A DNA stretch of 24,383 nt from a virus: the IMG/VR virus record IMGVR_UViG_3300040946_000054, positions 1-24,383 of that record, one strand, 5' to 3'. Under the pieces are notes generated by a model, which made no database searches, had not been told where the DNA came from, and was given only the letters and a program-made list of their open reading frames with translations. A program made the position numbers and the translations under genes. Below, piece by piece: positions 1 through 9,403 of the stretch. Within the stretch, counting starts at the first letter, position 1. The number at the start of each line of letters is the position of its first letter.

Positions 1-1400
1 CTGAATGTCGTTCCCACCGCATGTCCCGTCACGCTTGAAAAAAGGACATCGATCCCATCCTCAAGAAAAAAGCCAGGTGAGCTTGCCGCCACCGCCTGAA
101 AATGGTTGCCCCCACTGCAAAGTACCGCAGTTGGGTCATGCGTCCAGTCGAAAGTGTCGTAGGTACTGCCCGCAGCGCAGAATTGGCCTCTGATAGTTTC
201 CGACATAGGCGGGCCACCCACTCCACTTGTAATTGATGCGGTGCAGGTGTTCGAATCGGTCTCCGTGCAGGAAACTGCGGCGCTTTGGTTGGTATAATAA
301 CCCGCAATGGAATTGGCCGAACCGTCAGAGTAGGTCCAAAATCCAGGACTGACGTTCAGATTGTTTATCTGAAGGATGTCGTATTGATGGGCGTTGGATG
401 AGTCCCCCTGAGAAGATCCCATGGGCTCCAGAAGCACTTGCGCACTTTGCGTTCCATAATTGATTGACTCGACATGAAGCCCAATCGCATTTGTTACCTC
501 TGGATCGCTGAACCAAATATCGATCCCGGTTTCTGATAGCGGATTATTCTGCCCAAAGAGAATTACTTGAAGACCATTGCCGCTGTCTCCTGGGATGTAA
601 AGATTGAGCCCGGCCAGGATCGAATCAGGCGAAGTTCCGTAGATGGCGGAGGCTTGGCCGGTTTCGGGCGCTGAGGAATAATCCGACGTGTCGGCGATGG
701 CGGTAAAACCCGTTGCAGATGAATTCAGGACGGAACCGAATTGCCCATTGAGAAAAGTATCGCCGGTGAGTCCTGAAAATGTCACCGTCGTTCCCACTGT
801 CAAAACACTGGCATCCGTCGAGGTTGTGGCTGTCACCGCCCGAGATGCCACGGCGATATTGGTCAAAGGATAAGCAGTGCTCGCCTGCGTCCCGGAGTCT
901 GTTGCCAAAAAGGTAAAGAGATTCGGCGCTCCATTTGACCCGTCAGTCTGGCAGATATTCCCCACGCCGTCGATGAAGCAATTATTTGTGGTGGGAGAAA
1001 TCGGCGCATCGACTTCGAAGTTTGTGCCGGAGTTCAGAAGGATGTTTAACAGTTCGTTGGGCGCGCTACCGCTGTAAGGCGTGCTGGTGAACGTGCTTGA
1101 GCCGTCGAACGAGCCTAAAGGCGAATTGTACTGGATGCTGTCTACGGGCGGCGCAGGCGTTCCGCCGCCGCCACCGCCACTGCTCCCCACGTGACATGCC
1201 CCGGTCGTGTCGCCCGAGTAGATTTGGCTCGTCGTAGAGGTCGCGTAGATGAAGACTTGGCCGTAGCCGCAGACCGTGGGGACCGTGGTGACGAAGAACA
1301 CCTGCTGCTGGCCTGGGCGATAGGGACTCGGTACTTGTCCAAAATTTGGACGGGCTGCGAGCGATATGAGGAATAGCACGAGCGTCAAGAATTTTCTCAT
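1..1400 (-). CDS. Fibre/adhesin-like protein with signal peptide, cut by window edge
   Basis: The frame is open from ATG 1400 to the left edge (466 codons, no stop), so the gene continues outside the window. GAGG lies 6 bases before the ATG. The N-terminus MRKFLTLVLFLISLAARPNF, then Gly-Gln, is a signal peptide with a less classical cleavage site than its neighbours. Residues about 35-75 contain VPTVCGYGQVFIYAT and a matching GACHVG, a Cys-pair module. A Gly-rich linker (SGGGGG) follows, then SIQYNSPLGSFDGSS, beta-rich Ser/Thr/Asn sequence, and later ETDSNTCTASIT with further cysteines. I recognise no enzyme. GC in a block I counted is about 52%, lower than the upstream fibre genes. A phage fibre or a host-surface protein fits; the 3' end is needed to decide. 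Confidence 0.82.
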   Translation of the reverse strand, partial: MRKFLTLVLFLISLAARPNFGQVPSPYRPGQQQVFFVTTVPTVCGYGQVFIYATSTTSQIYSGDTTGACHVGSSGGGGGGTPAPPVDSIQYNSPLGSFDGSSTFTSTPYSGSAPNELLNILLNSGTNFEVDAPISPTTNNCFIDGVGNICQTDGSNGAPNLFTFLATDSGTQASTAYPLTNIAVASRAVTATTSTDASVLTVGTTVTFSGLTGDTFLNGQFGSVLNSSATGFTAIADTSDYSSAPETGQASAIYGTSPDSILAGLNLYIPGDSGNGLQVILFGQNNPLSETGIDIWFSDPEVTNAIGLHVESINYGTQSAQVLLEPMGSSQGDSSNAHQYDILQINNLNVSPGFWTYSDGSANSIAGYYTNQSAAVSCTETDSNTCTASITSGVGGPPMSETIRGQFCAAGSTYDTFDWTHDPTAVLCSGGNHFQAVAASSPGFFLEDGIDVLFSSVTGHAVGTTF

Positions 1401-1411
1401 AGTGGACCTCA

Positions 1412-1753
1412 CTACTGTTGAGCCCAGCCGTACAAGAGCGCTGCGGTTTGAACTGGAGTGCTTCCGGCCGCAATTTTGACCGCGCAGATGTTCTGGTACA
1501 TCGCCGAAATCTCGACGGCAGTGTCGCTCGTGAGCGGTTGGCCGTAGGGAGCAGTGCCGTCGCCGGCCGCGAAAGCCGTGGTCGGAGGAGATTGCAGGTT
1601 GCTGACGTAGATCTGGACCTGGCCCCCGCTCTCGATGTTCGAGACCAGCATTGAGAAGTTCTCGCGGAGCATGCAGCACTGGTACCAAGCCCTCGTGGTG
1701 AGTGCTGCCGTCTGCTTGAGTATCTGAACCGGAATTATGGGTCCTGCTGGCAT
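1412..1753 (-). CDS. Small protein of unknown function within the fibre block
   Basis: I do not recognise this 113-residue protein. It has no signal peptide, unlike the genes on both sides. Residues 8-60 suggest a helix and two strands (ILKQTAALTTRAWYQCCMLRENFSMLV, VQIYVSNLQSPP). A Pro/Gly loop and a C-terminal helix follow (AVEISAMYQNICAVKIAAG). It carries an adjacent Cys pair and one further Cys. AAGGAG lies 7 bases before the ATG. It lies 32 bases after the beta-helix gene and 11 bases before the last gene. A small structural or fibre-chaperone role is only a guess from position. Confidence 0.72.
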   Translation of the reverse strand: MPAGPIIPVQILKQTAALTTRAWYQCCMLRENFSMLVSNIESGGQVQIYVSNLQSPPTTAFAAGDGTAPYGQPLTSDTAVEISAMYQNICAVKIAAGSTPVQTAALLYGWAQQ

Positions 1754-1785
1754 AGGCGTTCTCCTTCTCCTCTATTCTTCGTGCG

Positions 1786-3978
1786 CTAGTGTATCATACC
1801 CCCGCTGAGCGCACACCCACCGCAACTGCTCGCCACGGTCGGAACTATTCCAGTCCCCGAGAGCGTCACGTTTAGAGTCGGGTTCACAGGATCGTTAGTC
1901 ACGACAGCGAGCGTAGCGGACCTCGACCCGGTGGCCGACGGAGTAAACGTCACGCTGATAGGACAGGTACTGCCAGCCGCGAGAGACGACCCGCAGGTGT
2001 TGGTCTGCGAGAAGTCGCCAGAGTTCCCTCCGGCTATGCTGATGCCGGTGATTGTGAGTGATGCCGTCCCGGTGTTCGAGAGGGTCACGGTCTGCGCTGA
2101 GCTTGTGGTGCTCACCACCTGGTTGCCGAATGAGAGCGATGACGGAGAGACGCCAGCGACAGGCCCCCCTCCGCTAATCAGCGGGTGCGGATAGGTGTAG
2201 GGCGTGTAGCTCGCGGTCGAGGGCCAGCCACTCGATCCGCAGATAAACAATTCCCCTTGGCCGAACCCGTTGCCGCTCCCGTTCCAGCTTCCCTGGTCAG
2301 TGGCAAAGTATCCCACACCCGCGGTGCAGGTGGAGGGCCGGGCTGCAAGAGTGCCGCTGCCTACTCCGACCGTGCCGTTAAAGCTGGTGCAGCCGTTGAT
2401 GGACGCCGAATTGCACCACATATAATAATCGCGGTTGTTGATGAGCTTCGCCGTGGCCGCGACTACCACCCCTTGGTAGGGAGTCCCGCCCGTTTCCGTG
2501 TCCATCCACTCATAAACGGGGTCTAGCGGCTCGCTCGGCCAGCCGGAGGGGGACGGAGTGCTCCCCGACAGATAAGTTCCCGCGCCCCTTGCAGGCTGGT
2601 CGATGCACTGCTCGCTTCGCAGGATTTCGATGGTGTCTGTTTGGCCGAAGGTAGGCGGACCATCCCAATAGTCCGACCCGTAGTAGGTCGAAACCAGCGT
2701 ATTGGTTCCATTCGACGTGATCTCAAACGCCGGATGAAACCCCGAACTATCAGTAATTGAAGTGTCCACAAAGCTGTAAGGAGTCCCGCTACTGATCCAC
2801 TGACTAGCAGTCCACGGGCTGCCGCTGAAAGTCAGGGTCAAAGTGCCGCTCGCCACTGAACTACTGGTCGAAGCGCCGGAAAAGTACGTCGTGACATCAT
2901 TGTTGTCCCAGCCGCCTTGCCCGCCGCAGTAACCCCAGGGTGGAAATCCAGCGAAAATGCGGTCGATGTAGAGGCTGAGGAAATTATTGAATCGCCCCGA
3001 AGTGGTCTGGGGGTAGCTATTCCCCCAGTTATAGATAACACCGCTGCGGAACTGGCTTCCTGACGGGCACCCCGCCGTGGTCGCGCAAGTCACCGTATTG
3101 CCGTAAATCTCAAATGCCCGCCCGCCCCGCATCCTCTGGCCCGTTTCGGTTCCATGCGTATAGCCCAAATAATTCGTGGCGTTTGCTGAAGTGTTGAACC
3201 TAAGTACGCATCGGCTGCCACCTATTGATCCACCAGGAGGTCTCGCATCCACATCATCAGCAGCAACTCCCGCTCCGAAGCTGTTGTTTTCGAAGTACAT
3301 GAAGTTGGCAGTTCCGAAAGCGTCAGGCTTCGCCCAAGCGCTGTCTCCGTAGTCTCCCACTCCCAGATAGGCGCTATTGTTGATGTTGGCGAGAACCTGA
3401 GCGTCAGTGACCGTTACGTGGTCAATCACCCCAAAGAGGTTGTCCGTTCGGATCATCCAACTCGTGTTGGTTCCTGTGGTGCCCTCAACCCACCCGGAGA
3501 AACTCAAGTTGTCAAACCTGACGTTGGGGCAGGTGCTTGAATTGCACACTCCATTCCCGGCAAGCGGAGAAAAGCCGTTCGTCACGCTCCCGCCTGGCGT
3601 GATGTTCAACGAACTGATTCGGGCGAGATAGGATGAGACCGGAAGATTGGAAAAGTCGAAGATTGGAGTCGCGCCGTCATTGAGCGCGTCAACAATTTGC
3701 GTGGTGATTGTGCCCGCTCCGAACGTGGTCGCGCTAGTGTTGGGCGTCCCGGCCCCGAGCACCTGAATCGGCACGGTGATCGTGATGCCGCTCGTCCAAG
3801 TGCAGGGGGAGCCCGTGGATGGGATATTGATCGTATCCCCCGCAACGGCGGTATGTGTGGGGCCGTTGATGACGGCGTTCACGTCGGTCTGGTTGCAGGT
3901 CGCGGCGGTGTAAGAACCCTGCGCCATCGCGGACGCGGCAACCAGTAGAGCAGCGAGAGTGAGGATCAGCGTCTTCAT
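1786..3978 (-). CDS. Secreted-type beta-helix protein with choice-of-anchor D domain
   Basis: This 730-residue protein begins with a strong signal peptide (MKTLILTLAALLVAASAMA, then Gln). Residues about 25-330 have the short-strand, Asn-ladder look of a right-handed beta-helix (GDTINIPSTGSPCTW, then FDFSNL, VRFDNLSFSG, IDHVTVTDAQV, MYFENNSFG, FEIYGNTVTC), as in pectate-lyase-like or polysaccharide-binding proteins. About 330-600 is Trp/Tyr/Gly-rich. Residues about 610-710 match a choice-of-anchor D (ASPM/SPD-2/Hydin-like) Ig domain: VSPSSLSFGNQVV, TLSNTGTASLTITGI, CPISVTFTPSATGSRSATL, VTLSGTG. It ends SSCGGCALSGG. It is a virion fibre, a depolymerase without a visible catalytic motif, or a surface protein made for the host. 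Its ATG overlaps the previous stop (ATGA). Confidence 0.8.
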   Translation of the reverse strand: MKTLILTLAALLVAASAMAQGSYTAATCNQTDVNAVINGPTHTAVAGDTINIPSTGSPCTWTSGITITVPIQVLGAGTPNTSATTFGAGTITTQIVDALNDGATPIFDFSNLPVSSYLARISSLNITPGGSVTNGFSPLAGNGVCNSSTCPNVRFDNLSFSGWVEGTTGTNTSWMIRTDNLFGVIDHVTVTDAQVLANINNSAYLGVGDYGDSAWAKPDAFGTANFMYFENNSFGAGVAADDVDARPPGGSIGGSRCVLRFNTSANATNYLGYTHGTETGQRMRGGRAFEIYGNTVTCATTAGCPSGSQFRSGVIYNWGNSYPQTTSGRFNNFLSLYIDRIFAGFPPWGYCGGQGGWDNNDVTTYFSGASTSSSVASGTLTLTFSGSPWTASQWISSGTPYSFVDTSITDSSGFHPAFEITSNGTNTLVSTYYGSDYWDGPPTFGQTDTIEILRSEQCIDQPARGAGTYLSGSTPSPSGWPSEPLDPVYEWMDTETGGTPYQGVVVAATAKLINNRDYYMWCNSASINGCTSFNGTVGVGSGTLAARPSTCTAGVGYFATDQGSWNGSGNGFGQGELFICGSSGWPSTASYTPYTYPHPLISGGGPVAGVSPSSLSFGNQVVSTTSSAQTVTLSNTGTASLTITGISIAGGNSGDFSQTNTCGSSLAAGSTCPISVTFTPSATGSRSATLAVVTNDPVNPTLNVTLSGTGIVPTVASSCGGCALSGGMIH

Positions 3979-6900
3979 GGCTCAATCGCAATCGTCATGC
4001 CGTAGGCGTTCGCGGGGGCGGAAGGTGTCCAGGAAGGATAGATAGCCCCGGCAGTCGCCTGTAGGTAGTGCGCTGCATTGGCATTGTAGTTCGTGCAGAC
4101 CGCATCCTGTGTCCACGGCGAGCCTACCGTCATTCCAATCGTGTTGTCACCGTTGAGGCCCGCGAGCAGGATGTCGCCGTTCACCGTGGTAGTGACAGTC
4201 GGACCGTTGAATGCCGACGCCTCGTAGCTGGAGTTTATGAACTGAGCTACTCCGCCTGTGCCGTCAACCGTTGTGCTGGCGTTCGTGATTTGCCACATCG
4301 TAAGATCAATATCGGCAGCAGTAGGAGAACCGGTCTGGGTAATCGCCACCGTGCAGGTTCCACTTGCACTGGCTGTCCCGATAAACACCGCCTGAGCCGA
4401 CCCGCTGGAACTTGTTCCCGCAGGCGTCCACGAAGCAGAGCAGCCGGTCGGCGTATTAAACGTCGTAAACCCGCCTTCATATGCGACCGGCCAAAGTACC
4501 AGCGTCGCGCCGGCAGTCAAGGAACTGGTTAAGCCGCTTATCGAGGTTGCGTACGCCTTTGCATTCAGCACGAGCGAAGTCACAGGAGCCGAAGCAATCG
4601 TATAGGCAGCACTCCCGATTGCGGAATTGAAGTACCCTGGGCATCCGACCACCTGAGCGTACAACGTCTCGGAAGTAGTAACCGATGCAGTCGTCGAATT
4701 CGTCCCGCTAGACATACTCGTGCCGGTAAAGTTCCAGTAAATATAGCTAGAGCAAGATGAAGTCGCAGTTGAGATGGCAACGGACTGCGTCCCGCTATAA
4801 CTCCCAGCGATGGGTGAGAAAGTAGGTGTAGCAGCAGTAGTCTCAACTGTGTAAGCTGCACTAGAAATGGCACTATTCGCGAAACCGGGGCAGTTAATCA
4901 CCTGGGCATATAATGTCGAGGAGCTTGTAATGGCCGACGAGGTTGTGCTGTTGGTGCTGGACGTCGAGGCTCCCGAGAAGTTCCACCAAATATACGAACT
5001 GCACCCGCTGGTCGCAGTCGAAATAGAGATCGTCGTTCCGCTGGTGATCGCGCCCGCCACAGGAGAGAACGTCGGCGCTGAGGCCGGAGCTTGGAGAATC
5101 CCGCCCCCTCCCGTGCCGTTTGTGGCCGCCGTGATCTGCCCCTCAGAGTTTACCGTGATATTCGCACTAGTATAAGATCCTGGTGTAACAGAAGTGTTTG
5201 CTAGCGCCGAGCTTGGGACTTGGCCGACCGTCACAGAAGAAACACTTCCAGAGATCGCGCCTACAAGAAACACTCCTGCCGACGAGGGCAGCAAGGGGAA
5301 ATTATAAAAGCCGTAACTTGAGCTGCATGAGGAGGGGAACGTGATGCCCATGAATCCAGAAGCTGGCGATGCGTTCGCTTCGCACTTGATCGCCAATCCC
5401 GCCGTGGAGCTTCCCGAAGTCAAGGGGCCCGCTGTTGCCGCGAGACCGCCGGAGCCCGAGTAGCTCGCGGTCGTGCCGTTGTCGGTGAACAGGGAGTTCC
5501 CGATGGCGCTCGCGCCGGTCGCTACCGTCATCGTTCCTGCCGTTAACCCGGCGATTCCCGGCGTCGGACAGGTCGAGCCCGAAGCGCAAGCCAGGGTCGC
5601 TCCGCTCTGAATCGTGAGCGTCGCTCCGCTGGGAACTGAGGCTCCCCCGGTCAGGGTCGATAGCCCCGTGACGCCGAGCGTGCTGCTGAAGGTCCCCGTG
5701 GTCCCGGAGACTGTCCCGCCGCTGAGGTTCGTCGCTGTGGTGGAGGTCGCCGCGTTGCCGCCGATGCTGAGGTTGGAGACCGGAGTGGTGCTTGCAACGA
5801 CGAACGGGGCGGTCCCGGTGGCGACGGTCGACGTGAACTGGCTCGTCGCGGAGAGCGTCGTGGCCGCTATGGGCGCTGGAGTCGTACCTCCGATGGCTGG
5901 AGGGGTGGCGTAGCTCTGCGTGGCGAACGTTCCGAACGCGACGGAGTTCGTCTTCGTGCAAGTAATAGCCGCCGAAGAGTTGAGCGTGCAATCCCCGCTC
6001 AGGGACTGAGGGGCGTAGGCCGTCCCCCCGGAGTTCCCCACGGGGATCTGGCCCCCAGAGGGCGACGATGAGCTTCCAAGCCCCCCGTTCGTGGCGCCGA
6101 GCGTTCCGGTGACTCCGGTTGATAGGGGCAGGCCAGTCGCGGCTGTCAGCACCGCCGCGGACGGCGTGCCGAGGTTTGGCGTAGTCATGGCGCAATTTGT
6201 GACCAGACAAAAATTCCCACTGCCCGAAGTGTTCCCCGATGCATCTGCTGAAGTCACGGCAGAGGTGCTCAACACTCCCGCCGAACTGTTATGCACGACC
6301 CCGGCAGTTGACCACGCCGAGACAGCCGGGGCAGAGGAGAATGTCTGAACTCCAGCGAAGGTCTGAGCCGAGTCAATGCGCGCGACTGAGGCGCTGGTCG
6401 AGGGGAAGGTCATCGTCGTGCCGTCCGTGCCGGCCAGGTAGAGTGAACTGCTCATCGTGAGGGTCTTCGCCGTCGTTCCGCCAGTTACAGAAAACCCCGT
6501 GGAATTCGAGACCAAGCTAAGGCCGTTGAGGCTAGTGGCGGTCGCTACCCCCAAGGTTGGGCTCGTCATTGTCGGGCTGGTCAGCGTCTTGTTGGTGAGC
6601 GTCTGGCTGCCCGCGAGAGTGACGACCGAAGAGACGGCGAGACCGGAGTTGGAGAGCAGCCCCTGGGTTCCGCTGGCCTGCACGAGGTTGCCTCCGGTCA
6701 ACCCCGACTGGATCGTGGTCAGGGAATTCGTGTTCGTCCCGTCGAAAAATTGCAGGATCCCACTCGCATTCCAGAAATCTCCGCTGCCGGGAGAGGATGG
6801 CACCGCTCCGGTCGGAAAATTGGCGCTCGCGGCTGATGTGGTCGATGCTGCGTGAGTGGCTTTCCCTGGAAATGTGAACGGATTCGCGACCGCTAGCGTG

Positions 6901-9389
6901 GTGGCGCCTCCGAGCGAGACCGAGGACGTCGACGATGTGATCTCGCTCGAGGTCCCCGAGACTCCGACCGTCGAGTGAGCGAGCGCTGCGTTCGCGATGC
7001 TGCCGTAGTCGGACAAGTCCGTGCTTAGAGGCTGAGTCTGCGTAAAGGACCCGCTGGAAGCGTTGTAGGAGTTCAGCCACTCGTGCGAAGTATTCGAGAT
7101 CGTCTGCGCCAGCGTGGGGCTCTGCCAAGTGTAAGCCGAGCCGGTGTAGAAAAGATATCCTCCCGAAGGGGTGATCGAGGAGTTCCAGGCGCTTCCGGTG
7201 CTGAGGACCAGCCCGGCGCTGGGATAGGTGAAAGATCCCCCACTGCTGATCAGCGTGCAGCCGGTCGCATTGCCGTTTGGCAGTATCCCCTGAGCGGCAT
7301 ATCCAGAAGTGCAAAGCCCCGGAGTCCCAGACAGCGCTGCGGCCGTCGCGGCTGTCGTTGCGGTCGCCGCCAGGGTCGCCGTCGCCGCATTCCCGCTGGT
7401 GTTCGCCGAGTTTGCTGGGATGTCGGCGGATACGAGTGCGGGAAGTTGGGCGTGGGGAAGCGTGCCGGAGTTGATGTTGGTCGCGTTCAAGGCATTTGTC
7501 GTGGCCGATGGAGCGAAGCCCGTCCCGGACGTCTTCGTGCACGAGATGGAGCCGGAGGAAGCCAATGAGCAATCTCCACTCATGGTGACCGGGACGTAGA
7601 CTGAAGACCCATTGCCAACCGGGATTTGCGCGGAGGCGGGCGCCGCTCCGCTGCCTGTCCCTCCAGAGCCAGGACCGAGTGGGATCGCCAGCGAGGAGTT
7701 CCACCCCAAGCCGGTACTGACGACGATCCCCACGGAAGGGTAGGGCGGAGTCGGAGTGCATCCTACCGCGTTGCCGTTCGCTTGCACTCCCTGCGCCACG
7801 TAGCCGCTCAAGCAGATAGAGGGGGCCGCATAGAACTGGGTCGCCGTCGCAGCGTTCCCCGTGGTGCTCTGGTTGAGCGTGGGGAAGTTCGTCATGTTCG
7901 CGGCGCTCAGCGCGGGCGAGTTAGAGAATGCTGGAGCGTTCGGGGTGCTTCCACTTCCATGCGATATCAGGGCCGCATCGGTGGCCGATGTGTTGCCCGC
8001 TAGGAAGGAGGTCGAATTCGGCCCCGATTGATAAGGGACGGCGCCCAAGCCTCCGCCCTGAAGACTGGTAGACGTCAGAGCATTCCCGGTCGTCGACTGG
8101 TTGAGCGTCGGGATGTCGGCTGCGGCGATGGCTCGAAAGGACGGATTGCCGGGAATTCCGTTCGGGGCAGCCAGGAAGTAACTCGAAGACTGGCTCCCAA
8201 ACAAAGCTCCGCTCACGGATCCGTAATCCGAAAGGTCCGTGCTTAGTGGCTGCGTCTGAGTGAAAAGGCCCGTCGAGGAGTTGAACGCGCTCAACCACTC
8301 GTGCGCCTGGCTTGAGGCTGTCGCTGGAAGGAGAAACTCGGCGATGGCGTTGCTTCCCGAGACCTTCCAGGTCGCTGCCGTGTAGCCGGAGTCGGGAGAG
8401 GGGCTCAGCCCGTTGAAGTTGGGGTTGCTGGCCTGGACTCCGTTGAAGTTCACGGATGTTCCCGAGGGGGTGGCGCAGGTCCCGTTGTATTCGAGATAGC
8501 CGCTCGTGCACCCCGACCATAGGGCGACGATGTTCGAGAACGACGCGGGGAAGAGCGAGGCGTAATCTGAATTCGAGAGAAGCCCCGCAGTCACTCCCAG
8601 AGCTGAGGCCATCGGGATATTGAGTGTGTGGGCTGACCCGGCTGATACCCAGTTCGGAGATGTCCCCGACGTGCCCGGGATCGAGAAGGTCTGGGTCCCG
8701 GACGTCAAGCCATTCAGCGAGGAGATGCCGGAACCCGAGGAGACATTGCACGCCCACCCGCTCCCGGTCCACTGCGGGAATTGGTTCGCCAGGCATCCGG
8801 ACGGAGCCGCGAGGTTCGAGAAGGAGATTCCAGCCGGCATCATGGATGCGCTCAGAGGTGAAAAAGACGGGTTTGCCCTGATTCCGGCAGGGTTCCCGAA
8901 AATGCAGTATGGGCAGGCCCAGGCCGTGCCGGTCCCCCCTGACGTAGTTCCCAGAAGGCCGATGGGGCTCAACAGTGAGGGGTAGGCTTGGATCGTCATC
9001 CGGTCCACCGGGCCGGTGGACGGAACAGACCAGTACTCAGTCCAGCTCGTCGGCCCCGTGCTGGCTTGCAGGCGGAAGGCCACCTCGTAGTAGCTCGGCG
9101 TCGGAGATGACCCGGAGTTGGGGATGAGGCTGACTGAGAAACTCCCGCTCGTGAGGGTCAGCGTCGTGGGCGCGCCGGGCGCTACCGTGTACCCGTCGGA
9201 CGACTTGAAAGGCTGAGTGGAGGAGCACCCGGAGGTGGTCGTCCACACGCAGCCGCGAATCGAGACGGTTCCCGATAGGGCTCCTCCGCTCGGCACGAGG
9301 TTGGTGCCGGTGACGGTGGTTTTGACCTGCGCGGAGGCCAAGGACGCAAAGAATATGAAGGCCAATCCGAAGATCGATGATTTTCTCAT
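3975..9389 (-). CDS. Second giant fibre/adhesin with signal peptide and HEX-C-type repeats
   Basis: This 1804-residue protein is likely a second fibre or adhesin. MRKSSIFGLAFIFFASLASA then Gln is a clear Sec-type signal peptide. Residues about 21-150 form an Ig-like or carboxypeptidase-regulatory-like beta domain. A long Ser/Thr/Gly/Asn shaft follows, with LNQSTTGNA modules, two FTQTQPLSTDLSDYGS blocks, two IPVGN / SGDC-x9-C / CTKT blocks, and the phage-fibre signature LTNKTLTSPTMTSPTLG (coded near 6560-6610). Residues about 1433-1600 are two tandem chitobiase/HEX-C-type repeats (PTFSP-x-AG, ISTATS, YAQV, AAYT), and about 1605-1804 form a distal beta domain. I prefer ATG 9389 (GAGG 5 bases upstream; the signal peptide starts at once) over ATG 9407, which overlaps the previous stop as ATGA. 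GC drops below about 5340. Confidence 0.83.
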   Translation of the reverse strand: MRKSSIFGLAFIFFASLASAQVKTTVTGTNLVPSGGALSGTVSIRGCVWTTTSGCSSTQPFKSSDGYTVAPGAPTTLTLTSGSFSVSLIPNSGSSPTPSYYEVAFRLQASTGPTSWTEYWSVPSTGPVDRMTIQAYPSLLSPIGLLGTTSGGTGTAWACPYCIFGNPAGIRANPSFSPLSASMMPAGISFSNLAAPSGCLANQFPQWTGSGWACNVSSGSGISSLNGLTSGTQTFSIPGTSGTSPNWVSAGSAHTLNIPMASALGVTAGLLSNSDYASLFPASFSNIVALWSGCTSGYLEYNGTCATPSGTSVNFNGVQASNPNFNGLSPSPDSGYTAATWKVSGSNAIAEFLLPATASSQAHEWLSAFNSSTGLFTQTQPLSTDLSDYGSVSGALFGSQSSSYFLAAPNGIPGNPSFRAIAAADIPTLNQSTTGNALTSTSLQGGGLGAVPYQSGPNSTSFLAGNTSATDAALISHGSGSTPNAPAFSNSPALSAANMTNFPTLNQSTTGNAATATQFYAAPSICLSGYVAQGVQANGNAVGCTPTPPYPSVGIVVSTGLGWNSSLAIPLGPGSGGTGSGAAPASAQIPVGNGSSVYVPVTMSGDCSLASSGSISCTKTSGTGFAPSATTNALNATNINSGTLPHAQLPALVSADIPANSANTSGNAATATLAATATTAATAAALSGTPGLCTSGYAAQGILPNGNATGCTLISSGGSFTYPSAGLVLSTGSAWNSSITPSGGYLFYTGSAYTWQSPTLAQTISNTSHEWLNSYNASSGSFTQTQPLSTDLSDYGSIANAALAHSTVGVSGTSSEITSSTSSVSLGGATTLAVANPFTFPGKATHAASTTSAASANFPTGAVPSSPGSGDFWNASGILQFFDGTNTNSLTTIQSGLTGGNLVQASGTQGLLSNSGLAVSSVVTLAGSQTLTNKTLTSPTMTSPTLGVATATSLNGLSLVSNSTGFSVTGGTTAKTLTMSSSLYLAGTDGTTMTFPSTSASVARIDSAQTFAGVQTFSSAPAVSAWSTAGVVHNSSAGVLSTSAVTSADASGNTSGSGNFCLVTNCAMTTPNLGTPSAAVLTAATGLPLSTGVTGTLGATNGGLGSSSSPSGGQIPVGNSGGTAYAPQSLSGDCTLNSSAAITCTKTNSVAFGTFATQSYATPPAIGGTTPAPIAATTLSATSQFTSTVATGTAPFVVASTTPVSNLSIGGNAATSTTATNLSGGTVSGTTGTFSSTLGVTGLSTLTGGASVPSGATLTIQSGATLACASGSTCPTPGIAGLTAGTMTVATGASAIGNSLFTDNGTTASYSGSGGLAATAGPLTSGSSTAGLAIKCEANASPASGFMGITFPSSCSSSYGFYNFPLLPSSAGVFLVGAISGSVSSVTVGQVPSSALANTSVTPGSYTSANITVNSEGQITAATNGTGGGGILQAPASAPTFSPVAGAITSGTTISISTATSGCSSYIWWNFSGASTSSTNSTTSSAITSSSTLYAQVINCPGFANSAISSAAYTVETTAATPTFSPIAGSYSGTQSVAISTATSSCSSYIYWNFTGTSMSSGTNSTTASVTTSETLYAQVVGCPGYFNSAIGSAAYTIASAPVTSLVLNAKAYATSISGLTSSLTAGATLVLWPVAYEGGFTTFNTPTGCSASWTPAGTSSSGSAQAVFIGTASASGTCTVAITQTGSPTAADIDLTMWQITNASTTVDGTGGVAQFINSSYEASAFNGPTVTTTVNGDILLAGLNGDNTIGMTVGSPWTQDAVCTNYNANAAHYLQATAGAIYPSWTPSAPANAYGMTIAIEP
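4590..5095 (-). repeat. Tandem chitobiase/HEX-C-type repeats
   Basis: Two copies of about 80 residues encode PTFSP-x-AG, ISTATS-x-CSSYI-W-NF-G, TLYAQV-x-x-CPG and NSAI-SAAYT. They are diverged at DNA level, so the duplication is not recent. In CHB_HEX-type domains this layout is a small Ig-like fold often found on secreted enzymes; here Trp and Cys replace the usual TDGT region. Confidence 0.7.
7003..8305 (-). repeat. Duplicated block within the second giant fibre
   Basis: Two 85-base segments (7003-7087 and 8221-8305) about 1.2 kb apart encode HEWL, then an Asn/Ser-rich turn, then the identical 16-residue FTQTQPLSTDLSDYGS. The DNA is similar but not identical, indicating internal module duplication. 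Confidence 0.75.
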
Positions 9390-9403
9390 GCCGGCCTCGA
9401 TGC

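Noticed and set aside
1066-1473. 135-codon minus-strand open frame overlapping the left-edge gene
   Set aside because: Arg/His-rich shadow; the frame from ATG 1400 has a ribosome site, signal peptide and stays open to the edge.
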